The notes beneath the pieces were generated by a model. It ran no database searches. It was given only the letters and a program-made list of their open reading frames with translations, and was not told where the DNA came from. From assembly GCA_000719105.1 (NCBI GenBank), contig JODX01000015.1:62001-126000 (forward strand): a stretch of DNA of 64,000 bases, written 5' to 3'. Shown here one piece after another: positions 50,996 through 60,308 of the stretch. Position 1 is the stretch's first letter. Each line of letters starts with the position of its first letter. The stretch comes from Streptomyces sclerotialus (GTDB taxonomy: Bacteria; Actinomycetota; Actinomycetes; Streptomycetales; Streptomycetaceae). Made by a program: the position numbers and the translations under genes.

Positions 50996-53782
50996 ATGCC
51001 CCCCAACACCACCGCCTCTTCCGGACAGCAGCCCGGCAAGTCCGGCAGGAAGAAGGGGCGCAGAGCCCGCCTGATCGTGATCGTCCTGGTGCTCGCCGTC
51101 ATCGGGGGCCTCGCCTACGGGTCGTACTGGACGGTCAGCACCGTCCGTGCCTCCTTCCCGCAGACCAAGGGCTCCATCACGCTGGACGGCCTGTCCGGGA
51201 CCGTCGACGTCCGACGCGACGACTACGGGATCCCGCAGATCTACGCCTCCTCCGACGAGGACCTGTTCATGGCGCAGGGCTACGTCCAGGCGCAGGACCG
51301 GTTCTACGAGATGGACGTGCGCCGCCACCTCACCTCCGGCCGGCTGTCCGAGATGTTCGGCCAGGGCCAGGTCGACAACGACGCGTTCCTGCGCACGCTG
51401 GGCTGGAGCCGGGTCGCCGAGGAGGAGTACGAGAGCAAGCTGTCGGCGGAGACGAAGAAGTACCTCCAGGCGTACGCGAAGGGGGTCAACGCCTACCTCG
51501 AGGGCAAGGACGGCGCGGACATCTCCCTGGAGTACGCGGCCCTCGGGTTCACCAACGACTACAAGCCCGAGGAGTGGACGCCCGTCGACTCCATCGCGTG
51601 GCTGAAGGCGATGGCCTGGGACCTGCGCGGCAACATGCAGGACGAGATCGACCGCGCCCTGCTGACCAGCCGCCTCGGCCCGCAGCAGATCTCCGACCTG
51701 TACCCGGACTACCCGTACGACCGCAACAAGGCGATCGTGCAGGAGGGGCAGTACGACGAGCTCACCGAGACGTGGACGCAACCCTCGGACGGCTCCGCCG
51801 GCTCCGACGGCTCCGCCGGCTCCGGCGGCTCCGCGCAGACCGGCACGGGCACCGGGACCGGAGTGGGGACCTCGGACGCCTCCGGGTCCCTCACGACGCA
51901 GCTCTCGGGCCTCTACGACGTGCTGGAGGACCTGCCCGAGGCCGTCGGCGTGAACGGCAACGGCATCGGCTCCAACTCCTGGGTCGTCGCCGGTGAGCAC
52001 ACCATCACCGGCAAGCCGCTGCTCGCCAACGACCCGCACCTGTCGGCCTCGCTGCCGTCCGTGTGGTACCAGATGGGCCTGCACTGCCGCAGCGTCTCCG
52101 ACAAGTGCCAGTACGACGTCTCCGGTTACACCTTCGCGGGCATGCCCGGCGTGGTGATAGGCCACAACGGGGACATCGCCTGGGGCTTCACCAACTCCGG
52201 CGTCGACGTCACGGACCTGTACCTGGAGAAGCTCACCGGCGACGGCTACGAGTACGACGACAAGGTCAAGCCCTTCGAGACCCGCCAGGAGACCATCAAG
52301 GTCGCCGGCGGCACGTCCAAGAAGATCGTCGTCCGGACCACCGACAACGGCCCGCTGCTCTCCGACCGCAACGACGAACTCGTCCAGGTCGGCAAGAAGG
52401 CCACCGTGGAGAGCTCCGCCCCCGACCGCGGAGACGGCTACGGCATCGCGCTGCGCTGGACCGCGCTGGAGCCGGGAAACTCCATGGATGCCGTCTTCGA
52501 GCTGAACAAGGCCACGGACTGGTCGTCGTTCCGCAAGGCCGCCGCCCTGTTCGACGTGCCCTCGCAGAACCTCGTCTACGCCGACACCGAGAACAACATC
52601 GGCTACCAGCTCCCCGGCAGGATCCCCACGCGCGCGGAGGGCCACGACGGCTCCGTGCCCGCGCCGGGCTGGGATTCCGACTACCGCTGGACCGGGTACA
52701 TCAAGCAGGACGAGCTGCCCTACGAGTACAACCCGGAGCGCGGCTACATCGTCACCGCCAACCAGGCCGTCGTCGACGAGGACGAGTACCCCTACAAGCT
52801 CACCAGGGACTGGGGTTACGGCACGCGCAGCCAGCGGATCACCGACCTGATCGAGTCGAAGATCAAGGGCGGCGGCAAGGTGTCCACCGAGGACATGCGC
52901 CAGATGCAGCTGGACAACAGCAGCGAGATCGCCCGGCTGCTGGTGCCCAAGCTGCTGAACATCGACGTCGACGACAAGTACGTCCGGGAGGCGCAGAAGC
53001 TCCTGGAGGGCTGGGACTACACCCAGGACGCGGACTCGGCGGCGGCCGCGTACTTCAACGCGGTCTGGCGCAACATCCTCAAGCTCGCCTTCGGCAACAA
53101 GCTGCCCAAGGAGCTGCGGGTCGAGGGCCAGTGCCTGTACGTCGAGCCGACCGGCACCGGCCCGGCCGACGAGGACCAGAAGGTCCGCGAGTGCGGCAAG
53201 CGCGACGCGGACCAGGCGCAGCCGGACGGCGGCGACCGCTGGTTCGAGGTGGTCCGCCGGATCGTCGACGACGAGGACAACGACTGGTGGTCGGCGCCGG
53301 CGACGCGCACCGAGAAGGCCGTGAAGACGCGTGACGGGCTGTTCGCGCGGGCCATGGAGGACGCCCGCTGGGAGCTGACCGCCAAGCTCGGCAAGGACAT
53401 CGACACCTGGAACTGGGGTCGGCTGCATCGCTTGTTCCTGAACAACCAGACGCTCGGCACCGAGGGCCCCGGCTTCCTGCAGTACATGCTCAACCGCGGT
53501 CCCTGGGAGCTCGGCGGCGGCGAGGCGACGGTCAACGCGACCGGCTGGAACGCGGCCGGCGGCTACGGCGTCGTCTGGGTGCCGTCGATGCGGATGGTGG
53601 TCAACCTCGACGACCTCGACAAGTCCAAGTGGATCAACCTCACCGGGGCTTCGGGGCACGCCTACAGCGCCCACTACACCGACCAGACGGACAAGTGGGC
53701 CGAAGGCGAGCTGCTGTCCTGGTCGTTCACGGACAAGGCGGTCAAGGACAGCACGAGCGACACGCTGCTGCTGAAGCCGTGA
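50996..53782 (+). CDS. Penicillin-acylase family Ntn hydrolase, membrane-anchored
   Basis: The ATG at 50996 (AAGGA upstream) gives 928 residues. A cytoplasmic basic N-terminus precedes one membrane helix (ARLIVIVLVLAVIGGLAYGS). The alpha-chain part contains VDVRRDDYGIPQIYA and DLFMAQGYVQAQDRFYEMDV. A Gly/Ser/Thr-rich spacer lies just before the beta chain, whose N-terminal nucleophile is Ser326 in GSNSWVVAGEHT. Later conserved parts include LLANDPHLSASLPSVWYQ and FNAVWRNILK. Family members cleave amide bonds after autoprocessing (acylases, quorum-signal acylases). The substrate is unknown. Confidence 0.94.
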   Translation: MPPNTTASSGQQPGKSGRKKGRRARLIVIVLVLAVIGGLAYGSYWTVSTVRASFPQTKGSITLDGLSGTVDVRRDDYGIPQIYASSDEDLFMAQGYVQAQDRFYEMDVRRHLTSGRLSEMFGQGQVDNDAFLRTLGWSRVAEEEYESKLSAETKKYLQAYAKGVNAYLEGKDGADISLEYAALGFTNDYKPEEWTPVDSIAWLKAMAWDLRGNMQDEIDRALLTSRLGPQQISDLYPDYPYDRNKAIVQEGQYDELTETWTQPSDGSAGSDGSAGSGGSAQTGTGTGTGVGTSDASGSLTTQLSGLYDVLEDLPEAVGVNGNGIGSNSWVVAGEHTITGKPLLANDPHLSASLPSVWYQMGLHCRSVSDKCQYDVSGYTFAGMPGVVIGHNGDIAWGFTNSGVDVTDLYLEKLTGDGYEYDDKVKPFETRQETIKVAGGTSKKIVVRTTDNGPLLSDRNDELVQVGKKATVESSAPDRGDGYGIALRWTALEPGNSMDAVFELNKATDWSSFRKAAALFDVPSQNLVYADTENNIGYQLPGRIPTRAEGHDGSVPAPGWDSDYRWTGYIKQDELPYEYNPERGYIVTANQAVVDEDEYPYKLTRDWGYGTRSQRITDLIESKIKGGGKVSTEDMRQMQLDNSSEIARLLVPKLLNIDVDDKYVREAQKLLEGWDYTQDADSAAAAYFNAVWRNILKLAFGNKLPKELRVEGQCLYVEPTGTGPADEDQKVRECGKRDADQAQPDGGDRWFEVVRRIVDDEDNDWWSAPATRTEKAVKTRDGLFARAMEDARWELTAKLGKDIDTWNWGRLHRLFLNNQTLGTEGPGFLQYMLNRGPWELGGGEATVNATGWNAAGGYGVVWVPSMRMVVNLDDLDKSKWINLTGASGHAYSAHYTDQTDKWAEGELLSWSFTDKAVKDSTSDTLLLKP

Positions 53783-53816
53783 CGCCCCTCGCCCGAGCCC
53801 TGGTCCGGTGACGGAA

Positions 53817-53858
53817 ACGGGAAAGGCCCTCCACGCGCGCGTGGAGGGCCTTTCCCGT
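53817..53858. terminator. Perfect 42 bp palindrome between convergent genes
   Basis: ACGGGAAAGGCCCTCCACGCG is followed immediately by its reverse complement (53838-53858). The hairpin separates the acylase gene from the convergent cyclo-ligase gene and should terminate both. Confidence 0.92.
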
Positions 53859-53879
53859 ACGTCCGGGACGGCGGCCGGC

Positions 53880-54503
53880 TCAGCCGGGCACGCCGAACCG
53901 CCGTACGCCCGACGGCGTCACCACCGCGTGCACCGCCCGGTCGTGCGGCTCCGCCGGGACGCGGTCGACGACCTCGGTGTCGTACAGCAGCACCACCAGC
54001 GCCGGATCGGCTCCCGCGCGCTCCAGGCGGGCCAGGACACGGTCGTAGGAGCCGCCGCCGCGGCCCAGGCGCAGCCCCCGCCCGTCGACGGCGAGGCCGG
54101 GCAGCAGGACGGCGTCGGCCTCCGTGACGGCCTGCGGTCCGAGCCGGGTGCCGACGGGCTCGTAGAGCGCCATCCGCCCGCCGTACTGGACGCGCACGAG
54201 GGAGTCCGCGCCCTCGTAGACGCCCCAGTCCAGGTCGTTGTCCGCCAGCAGCACGGGCAGCAGGACACGCACCCCGCGCGCGTGGAGGGCGTCGAGGAGG
54301 GCGAGGGTGCCCGGTTCGGTGCCCACGGAGACGTACGCGGCGACCGTGCGGGCATGCGCGAGTTCGGGCAGGGCGAGGGCGCACCGCGCGAAGGCGTCCT
54401 CCTTCTCCCGCACGTCATTCACCGGCAACCCGCTCCTCACCGCGAGGATCGCTCGCCGCAACGTGCGCTTGTCAGGGTCGGTGACGTGTCCGTTCCGGCT
54501 CAC
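53880..54503 (-). CDS. 5-formyltetrahydrofolate cyclo-ligase
   Basis: The GTG at 54503 (GGGAG 6 nt upstream) gives 207 residues. KRTLRRAILAVRSGL at the start, YVSVGTEPGTLALLDALHAR, VLLPGLAVDGRGLRLGRGGG and SYDRVLAR are the family's substrate- and ATP-binding segments (the GLRLGRGGGSYDR motif is diagnostic). The enzyme converts 5-formyl-THF to 5,10-methenyl-THF with ATP. The frame extends far upstream as a shadow of galU. It is divergent from galU. Confidence 0.94.
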   Translation of the reverse strand: MSRNGHVTDPDKRTLRRAILAVRSGLPVNDVREKEDAFARCALALPELAHARTVAAYVSVGTEPGTLALLDALHARGVRVLLPVLLADNDLDWGVYEGADSLVRVQYGGRMALYEPVGTRLGPQAVTEADAVLLPGLAVDGRGLRLGRGGGSYDRVLARLERAGADPALVVLLYDTEVVDRVPAEPHDRAVHAVVTPSGVRRFGVPG

Positions 54504-54596
54504 AGATTGCTCCCGTACTGATCTCAACGCGCTCATATGAGAGCGAACCAACCGGAGCCACAGAGTCTGCACAAAGGCACCGGATAAAGTTCGGCC

Positions 54597-55499
54597 ATGA
54601 CTGAGTCGAACCCCAGGATCACCAAGGCTGTCATCCCTGCAGCCGGTCTCGGCACCCGCTTCCTCCCGGCCACCAAAGCCACGCCGAAGGAGATGCTGCC
54701 GGTCGTCGACAAGCCCGCGATCCAGTACGTGGTCGAGGAGGCCGTGGCCGCCGGCCTCGACGACGTGCTGATGGTCACCGGTCGTAACAAGCGGCCCCTG
54801 GAGGACCACTTCGACCGCAACTACGAGCTGGAGTCGGCCCTGGAGAAGAAGGGCGACGCCGACCGCCTCGCCAAGGTCCAGGAGTCCAGCGACCTCGCGA
54901 TGATCCACTACGTCCGCCAGGGCGACCCCAAGGGCCTCGGCCACGCCATCCTCTGCGCCGCCCCGCACGTCGGCGACGAGCCCTTCGCGGTCCTCCTCGG
55001 CGACGACCTGATCGACCCGCGCGACCCCCTGCTCCAGCGCATGATCGAGGTGCAGGAGCAGTACGGCGGCAGCGTCGTCGCGCTCATGGAGGTCGCCCCG
55101 GAGCAGATCCACCTCTACGGCTGCGCCGCCGTGGACACGACCCAGGACGGCGACGTCGTCAAGGTGACGGGCCTGGTCGAGAAGCCGGACCCGGCGGACG
55201 CCCCCTCCAACTACGCGGTCATCGGGCGGTACGTCCTCGACCCGCGGATCTTCGGCATCCTGCGCGAGACCGAGCCCGGCCGCGGCGGTGAGATCCAGGT
55301 CACCGACGCCCTCCAGCAGCTCGCCGCCGACGAGAAGGTGGGCGGCCCCGTGCACGGCGTCGTCTTCACGGGGCGCCGCTATGACACCGGCGACCGCGGC
55401 GACTACCTGCGTGCCATTGTCCGGCTGGCGTGCGAACGTGAGGACCTGGGCCCCGACTTCCGGGCCTGGCTCCGCAGTTACGTAGCCGAGGAGATGTAG
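54597..55499 (+). CDS. galU: UTP-glucose-1-phosphate uridylyltransferase
   Basis: The 300-residue nucleotidyltransferase has AVIPAAGLGTRFLPATKATP with the signature Lys, EMLPVVDKPAIQYVVEEAVA, VRQGDPKGLGHAILCAAPHV and FAVLLGDDLIDP. It makes UDP-glucose for glycan and polymer synthesis. No ribosome-binding site precedes the ATG; TAAAGT lies 6 nt upstream, so a leaderless transcript is possible. The stop is followed after 5 bp by the TTG start of glp, whose ribosome-binding site (GAGGAG) lies inside the galU end, so the genes form an operon. Confidence 0.96.
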   Translation: MTESNPRITKAVIPAAGLGTRFLPATKATPKEMLPVVDKPAIQYVVEEAVAAGLDDVLMVTGRNKRPLEDHFDRNYELESALEKKGDADRLAKVQESSDLAMIHYVRQGDPKGLGHAILCAAPHVGDEPFAVLLGDDLIDPRDPLLQRMIEVQEQYGGSVVALMEVAPEQIHLYGCAAVDTTQDGDVVKVTGLVEKPDPADAPSNYAVIGRYVLDPRIFGILRETEPGRGGEIQVTDALQQLAADEKVGGPVHGVVFTGRRYDTGDRGDYLRAIVRLACEREDLGPDFRAWLRSYVAEEM

Positions 55500-55504
55500 C
55501 CACT

Positions 55505-56842
55505 TTGAGCAGCGCCGCGACCCGCGACACCGGCCCGGACCGCCTCTGGTCGGTGACCGAGCACCTGGAGGACGTCCTCGCCACGGTCCGCCCCCTGGAC
55601 CCCATCGAGCTGCAACTCCTCGACGCCCAGGGCTGCGTCCTGGTCGAGGACGTCATGGTCCCGGTGTCACTGCCGCCGTTCGACAACAGCTCCATGGACG
55701 GGTACGCGGTACGGGTCGCGGACATCGCGGGCGCGAGCGAGGAGTACCCGGCCGTCCTCACGGTGATCGGGGACGTGGCCGCAGGCCAGGGCGAGCAGCC
55801 CCACGTCGGGCCGGGCGAGGCCGCGCGCATCATGACCGGCGCGCCACTGCCGCCCGGCGCCGAGACCGTCGTCCCCGTGGAGTGGACCGACGGCGGCCTC
55901 GGCCAGGGCCCCGCCTCCGGGATGCGCGCCCACAGCGCGAGCCCGGAGGGCGCCACCGGCCAGGTGAGCGTCCACCGTGCGGCCGGGGCACGCGCGCACG
56001 TGCGCGCGCAGGGCAGCGACGTGCAGGCCGGTGACCGGGCCCTCGCGGCGGGCACCGTCCTCGGCCCGCCGCAGATCGCGCTGCTCGCCTCGATCGGCCG
56101 CGGCTCGGTCCGCGTGCGCCCGCGCCCGCGCGTGGTGGTCCTCTCCACCGGCAGCGAACTGGTGCAGCCCGGAGTGGCGTTGGGCAGCGGCCAGATCTAC
56201 GACTCCAACAGCTTCGCCCTGACCGCCGCCGCCCGCGACGCCGGGGCCATCGCCTACCGGGTCGGCGCCGTCACCGACGACGCCGAACTCCTCCGCTCCA
56301 CCATCGAGGACCAGCTCGTCCGCGCCGATCTGCTCGTCACCACCGGCGGGGTCAGCGTCGGGGCGTACGACGTCGTCAAGGAGGCCCTCCAGTCCGTCGG
56401 CTCCGCCGGTGACGACGAGGAGGAAGGGACGGGCGGCGGCGTCGAGTTCCGCAAGCTGGCCATGCAGCCCGGCAAACCGCAGGGTTTCGGCACGATCGGC
56501 CCCGACCACACGCCCCTGCTCGCGCTGCCGGGCAACCCGGTCTCCTCGTACGTCTCCTTCGAACTGTTCGTACGGCCGGTGATCCGCGCCCTGATGGGCC
56601 TGGAGGACCTCCACCGGCCCACCGTGCGGGCGACGCTGCAGTCTTCCAAGGCGCTGACCTCGCCCGCGGGCCGCCGGCAGTTCCTGCGCGGGACGTACGC
56701 CGACGGCAAGGTCACCCCGGTCGGGGGTGCCTCCTCCCATCTGGTCGCCGCCCTCGCCCGGGCCGACGCGCTGATCGTCGTCCCCGAGGACGTGGAGTCG
56801 GTGGAGCCCGGCACCGAGGTCGACGTGATCCTCCTGGGGTGA
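55505..56842 (+). CDS. glp: Gephyrin-like molybdotransferase Glp (MoeA family)
   Basis: The 445-residue product starts at TTG (55505). Diagnostic blocks are PPFDNSSMDGYAVRVADIAG, RIMTGAPLPPGAETVVPVEW, STGSELVQPG, GQIYDSNSFALTAAARDAGA, LLVTTGGVSVGAYDVVKEAL, FRKLAMQPGKPQGFG and LALPGNPVSSYVSFELF. MoeA enzymes insert molybdenum into adenylated molybdopterin. In Corynebacterium the Glp paralogue binds FtsZ and the membrane receptor GlpR; a GlpR/SepX-type gene is at the end of this operon (58860), so a division role is likely here. An insertion with many Ala/Gly/Ser residues lies near residue 140. Confidence 0.93.
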   Translation: MSSAATRDTGPDRLWSVTEHLEDVLATVRPLDPIELQLLDAQGCVLVEDVMVPVSLPPFDNSSMDGYAVRVADIAGASEEYPAVLTVIGDVAAGQGEQPHVGPGEAARIMTGAPLPPGAETVVPVEWTDGGLGQGPASGMRAHSASPEGATGQVSVHRAAGARAHVRAQGSDVQAGDRALAAGTVLGPPQIALLASIGRGSVRVRPRPRVVVLSTGSELVQPGVALGSGQIYDSNSFALTAAARDAGAIAYRVGAVTDDAELLRSTIEDQLVRADLLVTTGGVSVGAYDVVKEALQSVGSAGDDEEEGTGGGVEFRKLAMQPGKPQGFGTIGPDHTPLLALPGNPVSSYVSFELFVRPVIRALMGLEDLHRPTVRATLQSSKALTSPAGRRQFLRGTYADGKVTPVGGASSHLVAALARADALIVVPEDVESVEPGTEVDVILLG

Positions 56843-56927
56843 AGGCTCCCGCTTGGGGGTACCGTGTCGCGCACAACGAGGCCACGTGCCGCATCGCGAC
56901 AGGCCCTGACCGGGAGCGCCACACCAC

Positions 56928-57407
56928 ATGAGTACGCAGGACCGACTGACGCACATCGACGAGGCGGGGGCCGCCCGCATGGTCGACGTATCAGGCAAGG
57001 ACGTCACCGCGCGCACCGCGCGCGCGAGCGGCCGGGTCCTGGTCTCGCCCCGCGTGATCGAACTGCTGCGTGGCGAGGGAGTCCCCAAGGGCGACGCCCT
57101 CGCCACCGCGCGCATCGCGGGCATCATGGGAGCCAAGCGCACACCCGACCTGATCCCGCTCTGTCACCCGCTGTCAGTGGCGGGTGTCACAGTGGATCTG
57201 TCGGTGGCGGACGACGCCGTCGAGATCAGGGTCATGGTGAAGACGACCGACCGCACAGGCGTGGAGATGGAGGCCCTCACCGCGGTCACCGTGGCGGCGC
57301 TCACCGTGGTCGACATGGTCAAGGCGGTCGACAAGGGGGCGGTCATCACGGACGTACGCGTGGAGGAGAAGACCGGCGGGAAGTCGGGCGACTGGAGCCG
57401 GGCATGA
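56928..57407 (+). CDS. moaC: Cyclic pyranopterin monophosphate synthase MoaC
   Basis: The 159-residue protein has [40 protein letters not shown] with catalytic residues, and [20 protein letters not shown] followed by DMVKAVDKG. It performs the second half of the first step of molybdopterin synthesis, with MoaA (not in the window). Its TGA overlaps the ATG of the next gene. The ATG at 56928 has GGGAG upstream. Confidence 0.97.
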   Translation: MSTQDRLTHIDEAGAARMVDVSGKDVTARTARASGRVLVSPRVIELLRGEGVPKGDALATARIAGIMGAKRTPDLIPLCHPLSVAGVTVDLSVADDAVEIRVMVKTTDRTGVEMEALTAVTVAALTVVDMVKAVDKGAVITDVRVEEKTGGKSGDWSRA

Positions 57408-57976
57408 CGGCACCCGTCGAGCCCCCGGCCGGGAGCGCCCTCGGCGCGCCGTACGCGGCCCTGGTCGTGACCGCGTCGAACCGCGCGGCGCGGGGCGTGT
57501 ACGAGGACAAGGGCGGTCCGCTGATCGCCGAGGGGCTGCGGACGTTCGGCTTCGCCGTGGACGGGCCGTGGGTCGTGCCCGACGGGGACCCCGTGGAGAA
57601 CGCCTTGCGCACCGGTGTCCGGGCCGGGTACGACGTCGTCGTGACCACCGGCGGCACCGGCATCTCGCCCACCGACCGGACCCCCGAGGCCACCCGCGCC
57701 GTGCTCGACCGCGAGGTGCCGGGCATCGCCGAGGCCATCCGGGCGTACGGCAGGGACAAGGTGCCCACGGCGGCGCTGTCCCGGGGCCTGGCCGGGATCG
57801 CCGGCGGCACACTGATCGTGAACCTGCCGGGCTCCACCGGCGGGGTGCGGGACGGCCTGGCGGTACTGGAGCCCCTGCTGATCCACGCCGTGGACCAGAT
57901 CCGTGGCGGTGACCACCCGAGACCCGCCGGCACCACGAAGGCGGACGACTCCGGACCGAGCGGGGGTGCGAGCTGA
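57404..57976 (+). CDS. mog: Mog/MoaB-family molybdopterin adenylyltransferase
   Basis: The 190-residue protein belongs to the MogA/MoaB fold: [60 protein letters not shown] and [20 protein letters not shown]. It adenylates molybdopterin before metal insertion by MoeA. Its ATG overlaps the moaC stop and its TGA overlaps the CTG start of the next gene, so three genes are translationally linked. The last ~25 residues are a polar tail. Confidence 0.95.
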   Translation: MTAPVEPPAGSALGAPYAALVVTASNRAARGVYEDKGGPLIAEGLRTFGFAVDGPWVVPDGDPVENALRTGVRAGYDVVVTTGGTGISPTDRTPEATRAVLDREVPGIAEAIRAYGRDKVPTAALSRGLAGIAGGTLIVNLPGSTGGVRDGLAVLEPLLIHAVDQIRGGDHPRPAGTTKADDSGPSGGAS

Positions 57977-58665
57977 ACGGCCCTTCCTGGCCTGTCGCGC
58001 TGGCGGACGGCGATGTCGTCCTCCGGCCGATAAGGCTGCGCGACCAGCAGGCCTGGCGGGAGGTCAACCGGCGCAACCGGGACTGGCTGCGCCCCTGGGA
58101 GGCGACCATCCCGCCGCCGACCCCCAGCGGCCCGGTCACGCACCGGCCGACCTACCGCCAGATGGTCCGTCATCTCCGGCGGGAGGCGAACGCGGGCCGG
58201 ATGCTGCCCTTCGTGATCGAGTACCGGGGACGGCTCGCCGGACAGCTGACGGTCGCCGGTATCACCTGGGGTTCGATGTGCTCCGGGCACGTCGGGTACT
58301 GGGTCGACGAGGCGATCGCGGGACGGGGCGTGATGCCGGCCTCGGTGGCGCTCGCCGTCGACCACTGCTTCCGCACCGTCGGTCTGCACCGCGTCGAAGT
58401 CTGTATTCGCCCGGAGAATCTGCCGAGCCGCCGTGTCGTGGAGAAACTCGGATTCCGCGAGGAAGGCCTGCGGCCGCGCTATCTGCACATCGACGGGGAC
58501 TGGCGCGATCACCTCGTCTTCGCGCTGACCGCCGAAGAGGTACCGGACGGACTCCTGGCCCGCTGGCACCGGGCCCGCGCCCGCAGCGCCCCGCGGAACG
58601 CCGAGGGCGGTGCCCCGGGCACCCGGCAGGACATCGCAGGGGATACGCCCCGGAACACGGCGTGA
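57973..58665 (+). CDS. GNAT-family N-acetyltransferase (RimJ/RimL type)
   Basis: A CTG at 57973, overlapping the TGA of mog, is the best start: GGGGGTGCGAG lies just before it and the residues from there ([20 protein letters not shown]) are family-like. The product has 230 residues. RimJ-like blocks are RLRDQQAWREVNRRNRDWLR, GHVGYWVDEAIAGRGVMPAS (acetyl-CoA loop, GRGVM) and RVVEKLGFREEGLRPRYLHI. It is expected to acetylate protein N-termini, possibly ribosomal. An ATG at 58162 is in frame but would delete the first conserved part. Confidence 0.88.
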   Translation: MNGPSWPVALADGDVVLRPIRLRDQQAWREVNRRNRDWLRPWEATIPPPTPSGPVTHRPTYRQMVRHLRREANAGRMLPFVIEYRGRLAGQLTVAGITWGSMCSGHVGYWVDEAIAGRGVMPASVALAVDHCFRTVGLHRVEVCIRPENLPSRRVVEKLGFREEGLRPRYLHIDGDWRDHLVFALTAEEVPDGLLARWHRARARSAPRNAEGGAPGTRQDIAGDTPRNTA

Positions 58666-58859
58666 CGTGATCGGCCGCATAAATAAAATAAACGTTCGAA
58701 ATTGATCGGCTGTAGACCGTCTCAAAGCGTTGATTTCCCGGCCTCACCGGCCTGCTGATCGCATCGGTCACAAAAAAAGCTCGAAATATCAGCCAGATCG
58801 TGCGACACACCGGCTCAATTGGCAGATGGCCTCACGCAAACCCCTCTACCGTGTGAGAC
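58666..58859 (+). promoter_or_regulatory. AT-rich promoter region of sepX/glpR
   Basis: The 194 bp upstream of the GTG at 58860 contain the lowest-GC tract of the core region (ATAAATAAAATAAACG at 58680, CACAAAAAAAGCTCG at 58768). No clear -10/-35 pair can be fixed by eye. The start codon lacks a good ribosome-binding site, so the message may be leaderless or weakly translated. Confidence 0.45.
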
Positions 58860-60110
58860 GTGAGCAGCAGCGGCCTCATCTACGCAGTCATCGTCGGGGC
58901 CTGGGCCGCCTACTTGGTGCCGATGTGGCTCCGTAGGCAGGACGAGCTGAACGAGGCCCGTCCGACGGAACGCTTCAGCACCGCCATCCGGCTACTGTCC
59001 GGACGGGCGGGTATGGAGCGCCGGTACGCCAAGGACCTGCGGGCGCGCTCCGCCGAGGAGGCGGAGCACACCGTCGACCCGGATGCCGTCACCGACTCGG
59101 TGGACGTCCGGGCCTTCGCCATGCCTCCGCACCGACCGCAGACGAAGGTGCACCTGCCGGTGGAACGGGACGATCCCCCACGGGCGGAGGGCACCAAGGC
59201 GGCACCGGGTCCGGAGCGGCAGCAGGGCGGGCTCAAGGCCGGCGGGTCCGGCAGAGTGCCCGGTGCGGGGGTACGGAAGAGCGTCTCGGCGGAGGCCACG
59301 GCGCGGGCCCAGCGCTCCAAGGCGCTCGCGCGCCGACGGCGTACGACGGTCATGCTCTTCCTCGCGTTCACGCTGGGGTCGATCGTCGCGGCGGTCGGCG
59401 GGTTCGCGTTCCTCTGGGCGCCCGGTGTGCCCGCGTTGCTGCTCAGCGCGTACATCGCCTACCTGCGTGCCCAGGAGCGGCGGCGGTTCACCTACACGAT
59501 GGACCGCAGGCGGGCCGAGGTGGCCGCGCAGCGCCTGCGCGAGCGGCAGCGCCACCGGCCGGCCCTCGGCCGGGACACCGACGAGCCGGAGGACGGGGCG
59601 GAGGCGGAGACCAGGCCGGACCTGACCGCGCTCGCGGCCGACCGCCGGGCCCTCGTCGAGCAGACCGACCACGCCGAGTGGGTCGACCAGCAGCGCGAGC
59701 GCCAGCGGCGCCCCGGTCACGGTGACAGCTGGGACCCGGTGCCGGTGCCGCTCCCCACGTACGTGACCGCGCCGGTCGCTCCGCGGGCCACACCCAACGT
59801 CGACCTGGGAACGCCGGACGCATGGAGCTCGGCACGGTCGAGGGCGGCCGAGCCGGGCACGGGAGCGGGAGAGCCGGAGGGGGTGCTGGGGACTTCGATG
59901 TCCGCATCGGCCCCCGACTCCGCCCGCGCCGCTGAGTGCTCCTCGCCGTCCCCGTCGGCCGAGCAGAACGCGGAGGGTGGTGACGGCTCCGACGGGGAGC
60001 GCTCCGACGCCCGCCGTGCCGCGTCCGCACGCCGGGCACGGGAACGGGGACGGACGCCGCTGTTCGACCAGTTCGAGGACGGCGACCGTCCACGGGCGGC
60101 CAACGAGTAG
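58860..60110 (+). CDS. sepX: SepX/GlpR-type membrane receptor of the gephyrin-like protein
   Basis: The 416-residue protein starts MSSSGLIYAVIVGAWAAYLV, a first membrane helix, followed by PMWLRRQDELNEARPTERFS. A second hydrophobic pair (VMLFLAFTLGSIVAAVGGFA, PGVPALLLSAYIAYL) lies near 165-205. The C-terminal half is long, charged and probably disordered, ending with RTPLFDQFEDGDRP. This is the architecture of GlpR of corynebacteria and SepX of Streptomyces, a divisome-associated protein needed for hyphal cross-walls and sporulation septa. The nearby glp gene (55505) supports the assignment. Confidence 0.88.
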   Translation: MSSSGLIYAVIVGAWAAYLVPMWLRRQDELNEARPTERFSTAIRLLSGRAGMERRYAKDLRARSAEEAEHTVDPDAVTDSVDVRAFAMPPHRPQTKVHLPVERDDPPRAEGTKAAPGPERQQGGLKAGGSGRVPGAGVRKSVSAEATARAQRSKALARRRRTTVMLFLAFTLGSIVAAVGGFAFLWAPGVPALLLSAYIAYLRAQERRRFTYTMDRRRAEVAAQRLRERQRHRPALGRDTDEPEDGAEAETRPDLTALAADRRALVEQTDHAEWVDQQRERQRRPGHGDSWDPVPVPLPTYVTAPVAPRATPNVDLGTPDAWSSARSRAAEPGTGAGEPEGVLGTSMSASAPDSARAAECSSPSPSAEQNAEGGDGSDGERSDARRAASARRARERGRTPLFDQFEDGDRPRAANE

Positions 60111-60183
60111 CCGTGACCGTTGACCAGCGGGGAACGGATTTCCAAGCACCCGGACGGGGATGCTAGAGTTTCACTCGTTGCAA

Positions 60184-60257
60184 GGGCCTGTGGCGCAGTC
60201 CGGTAGCGCACCTCGTTCGCATCGAGGGGGCCAGGGGTTCAAATCCCCTCAGGTCCA
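60184..60257 (+). tRNA. tRNA-Ala(CGC)
   Basis: The 74 nt sequence folds with acceptor GGGCCTG/CAGGTCC, D arm GCGCAGTCCGGTAGCGC, anticodon stem CCTCG/CGAGG around loop TTCGCAT (anticodon CGC), and T arm AGGGG-TTCAAAT-CCCCT. The discriminator is A. A perfect hairpin follows 6 nt later. Confidence 0.96.
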
Positions 60258-60263
60258 CGCAGC

Positions 60264-60300
60264 ACAGAGCCCCTGTCGGGATCCCCGACAGGGGCTCTGT
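60264..60300 (+). terminator. Terminator of tRNA-Ala
   Basis: ACAGAGCCCCTGTCGGG (60264-60280) pairs perfectly over 17 bp with CCCGACAGGGGCTCTGT (60284-60300) around a 3 nt loop. TTTC follows a few bases later. Confidence 0.93.
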
Positions 60301-60308
60301 CGTGTTTC

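Noticed and set aside
50948..53674. A 908-codon open frame opposite the acylase gene
   Set aside because: The plus-strand frame encodes a clear penicillin-acylase-family protein; the antisense frame is Val/Asp/Gly/Arg-biased without motifs.
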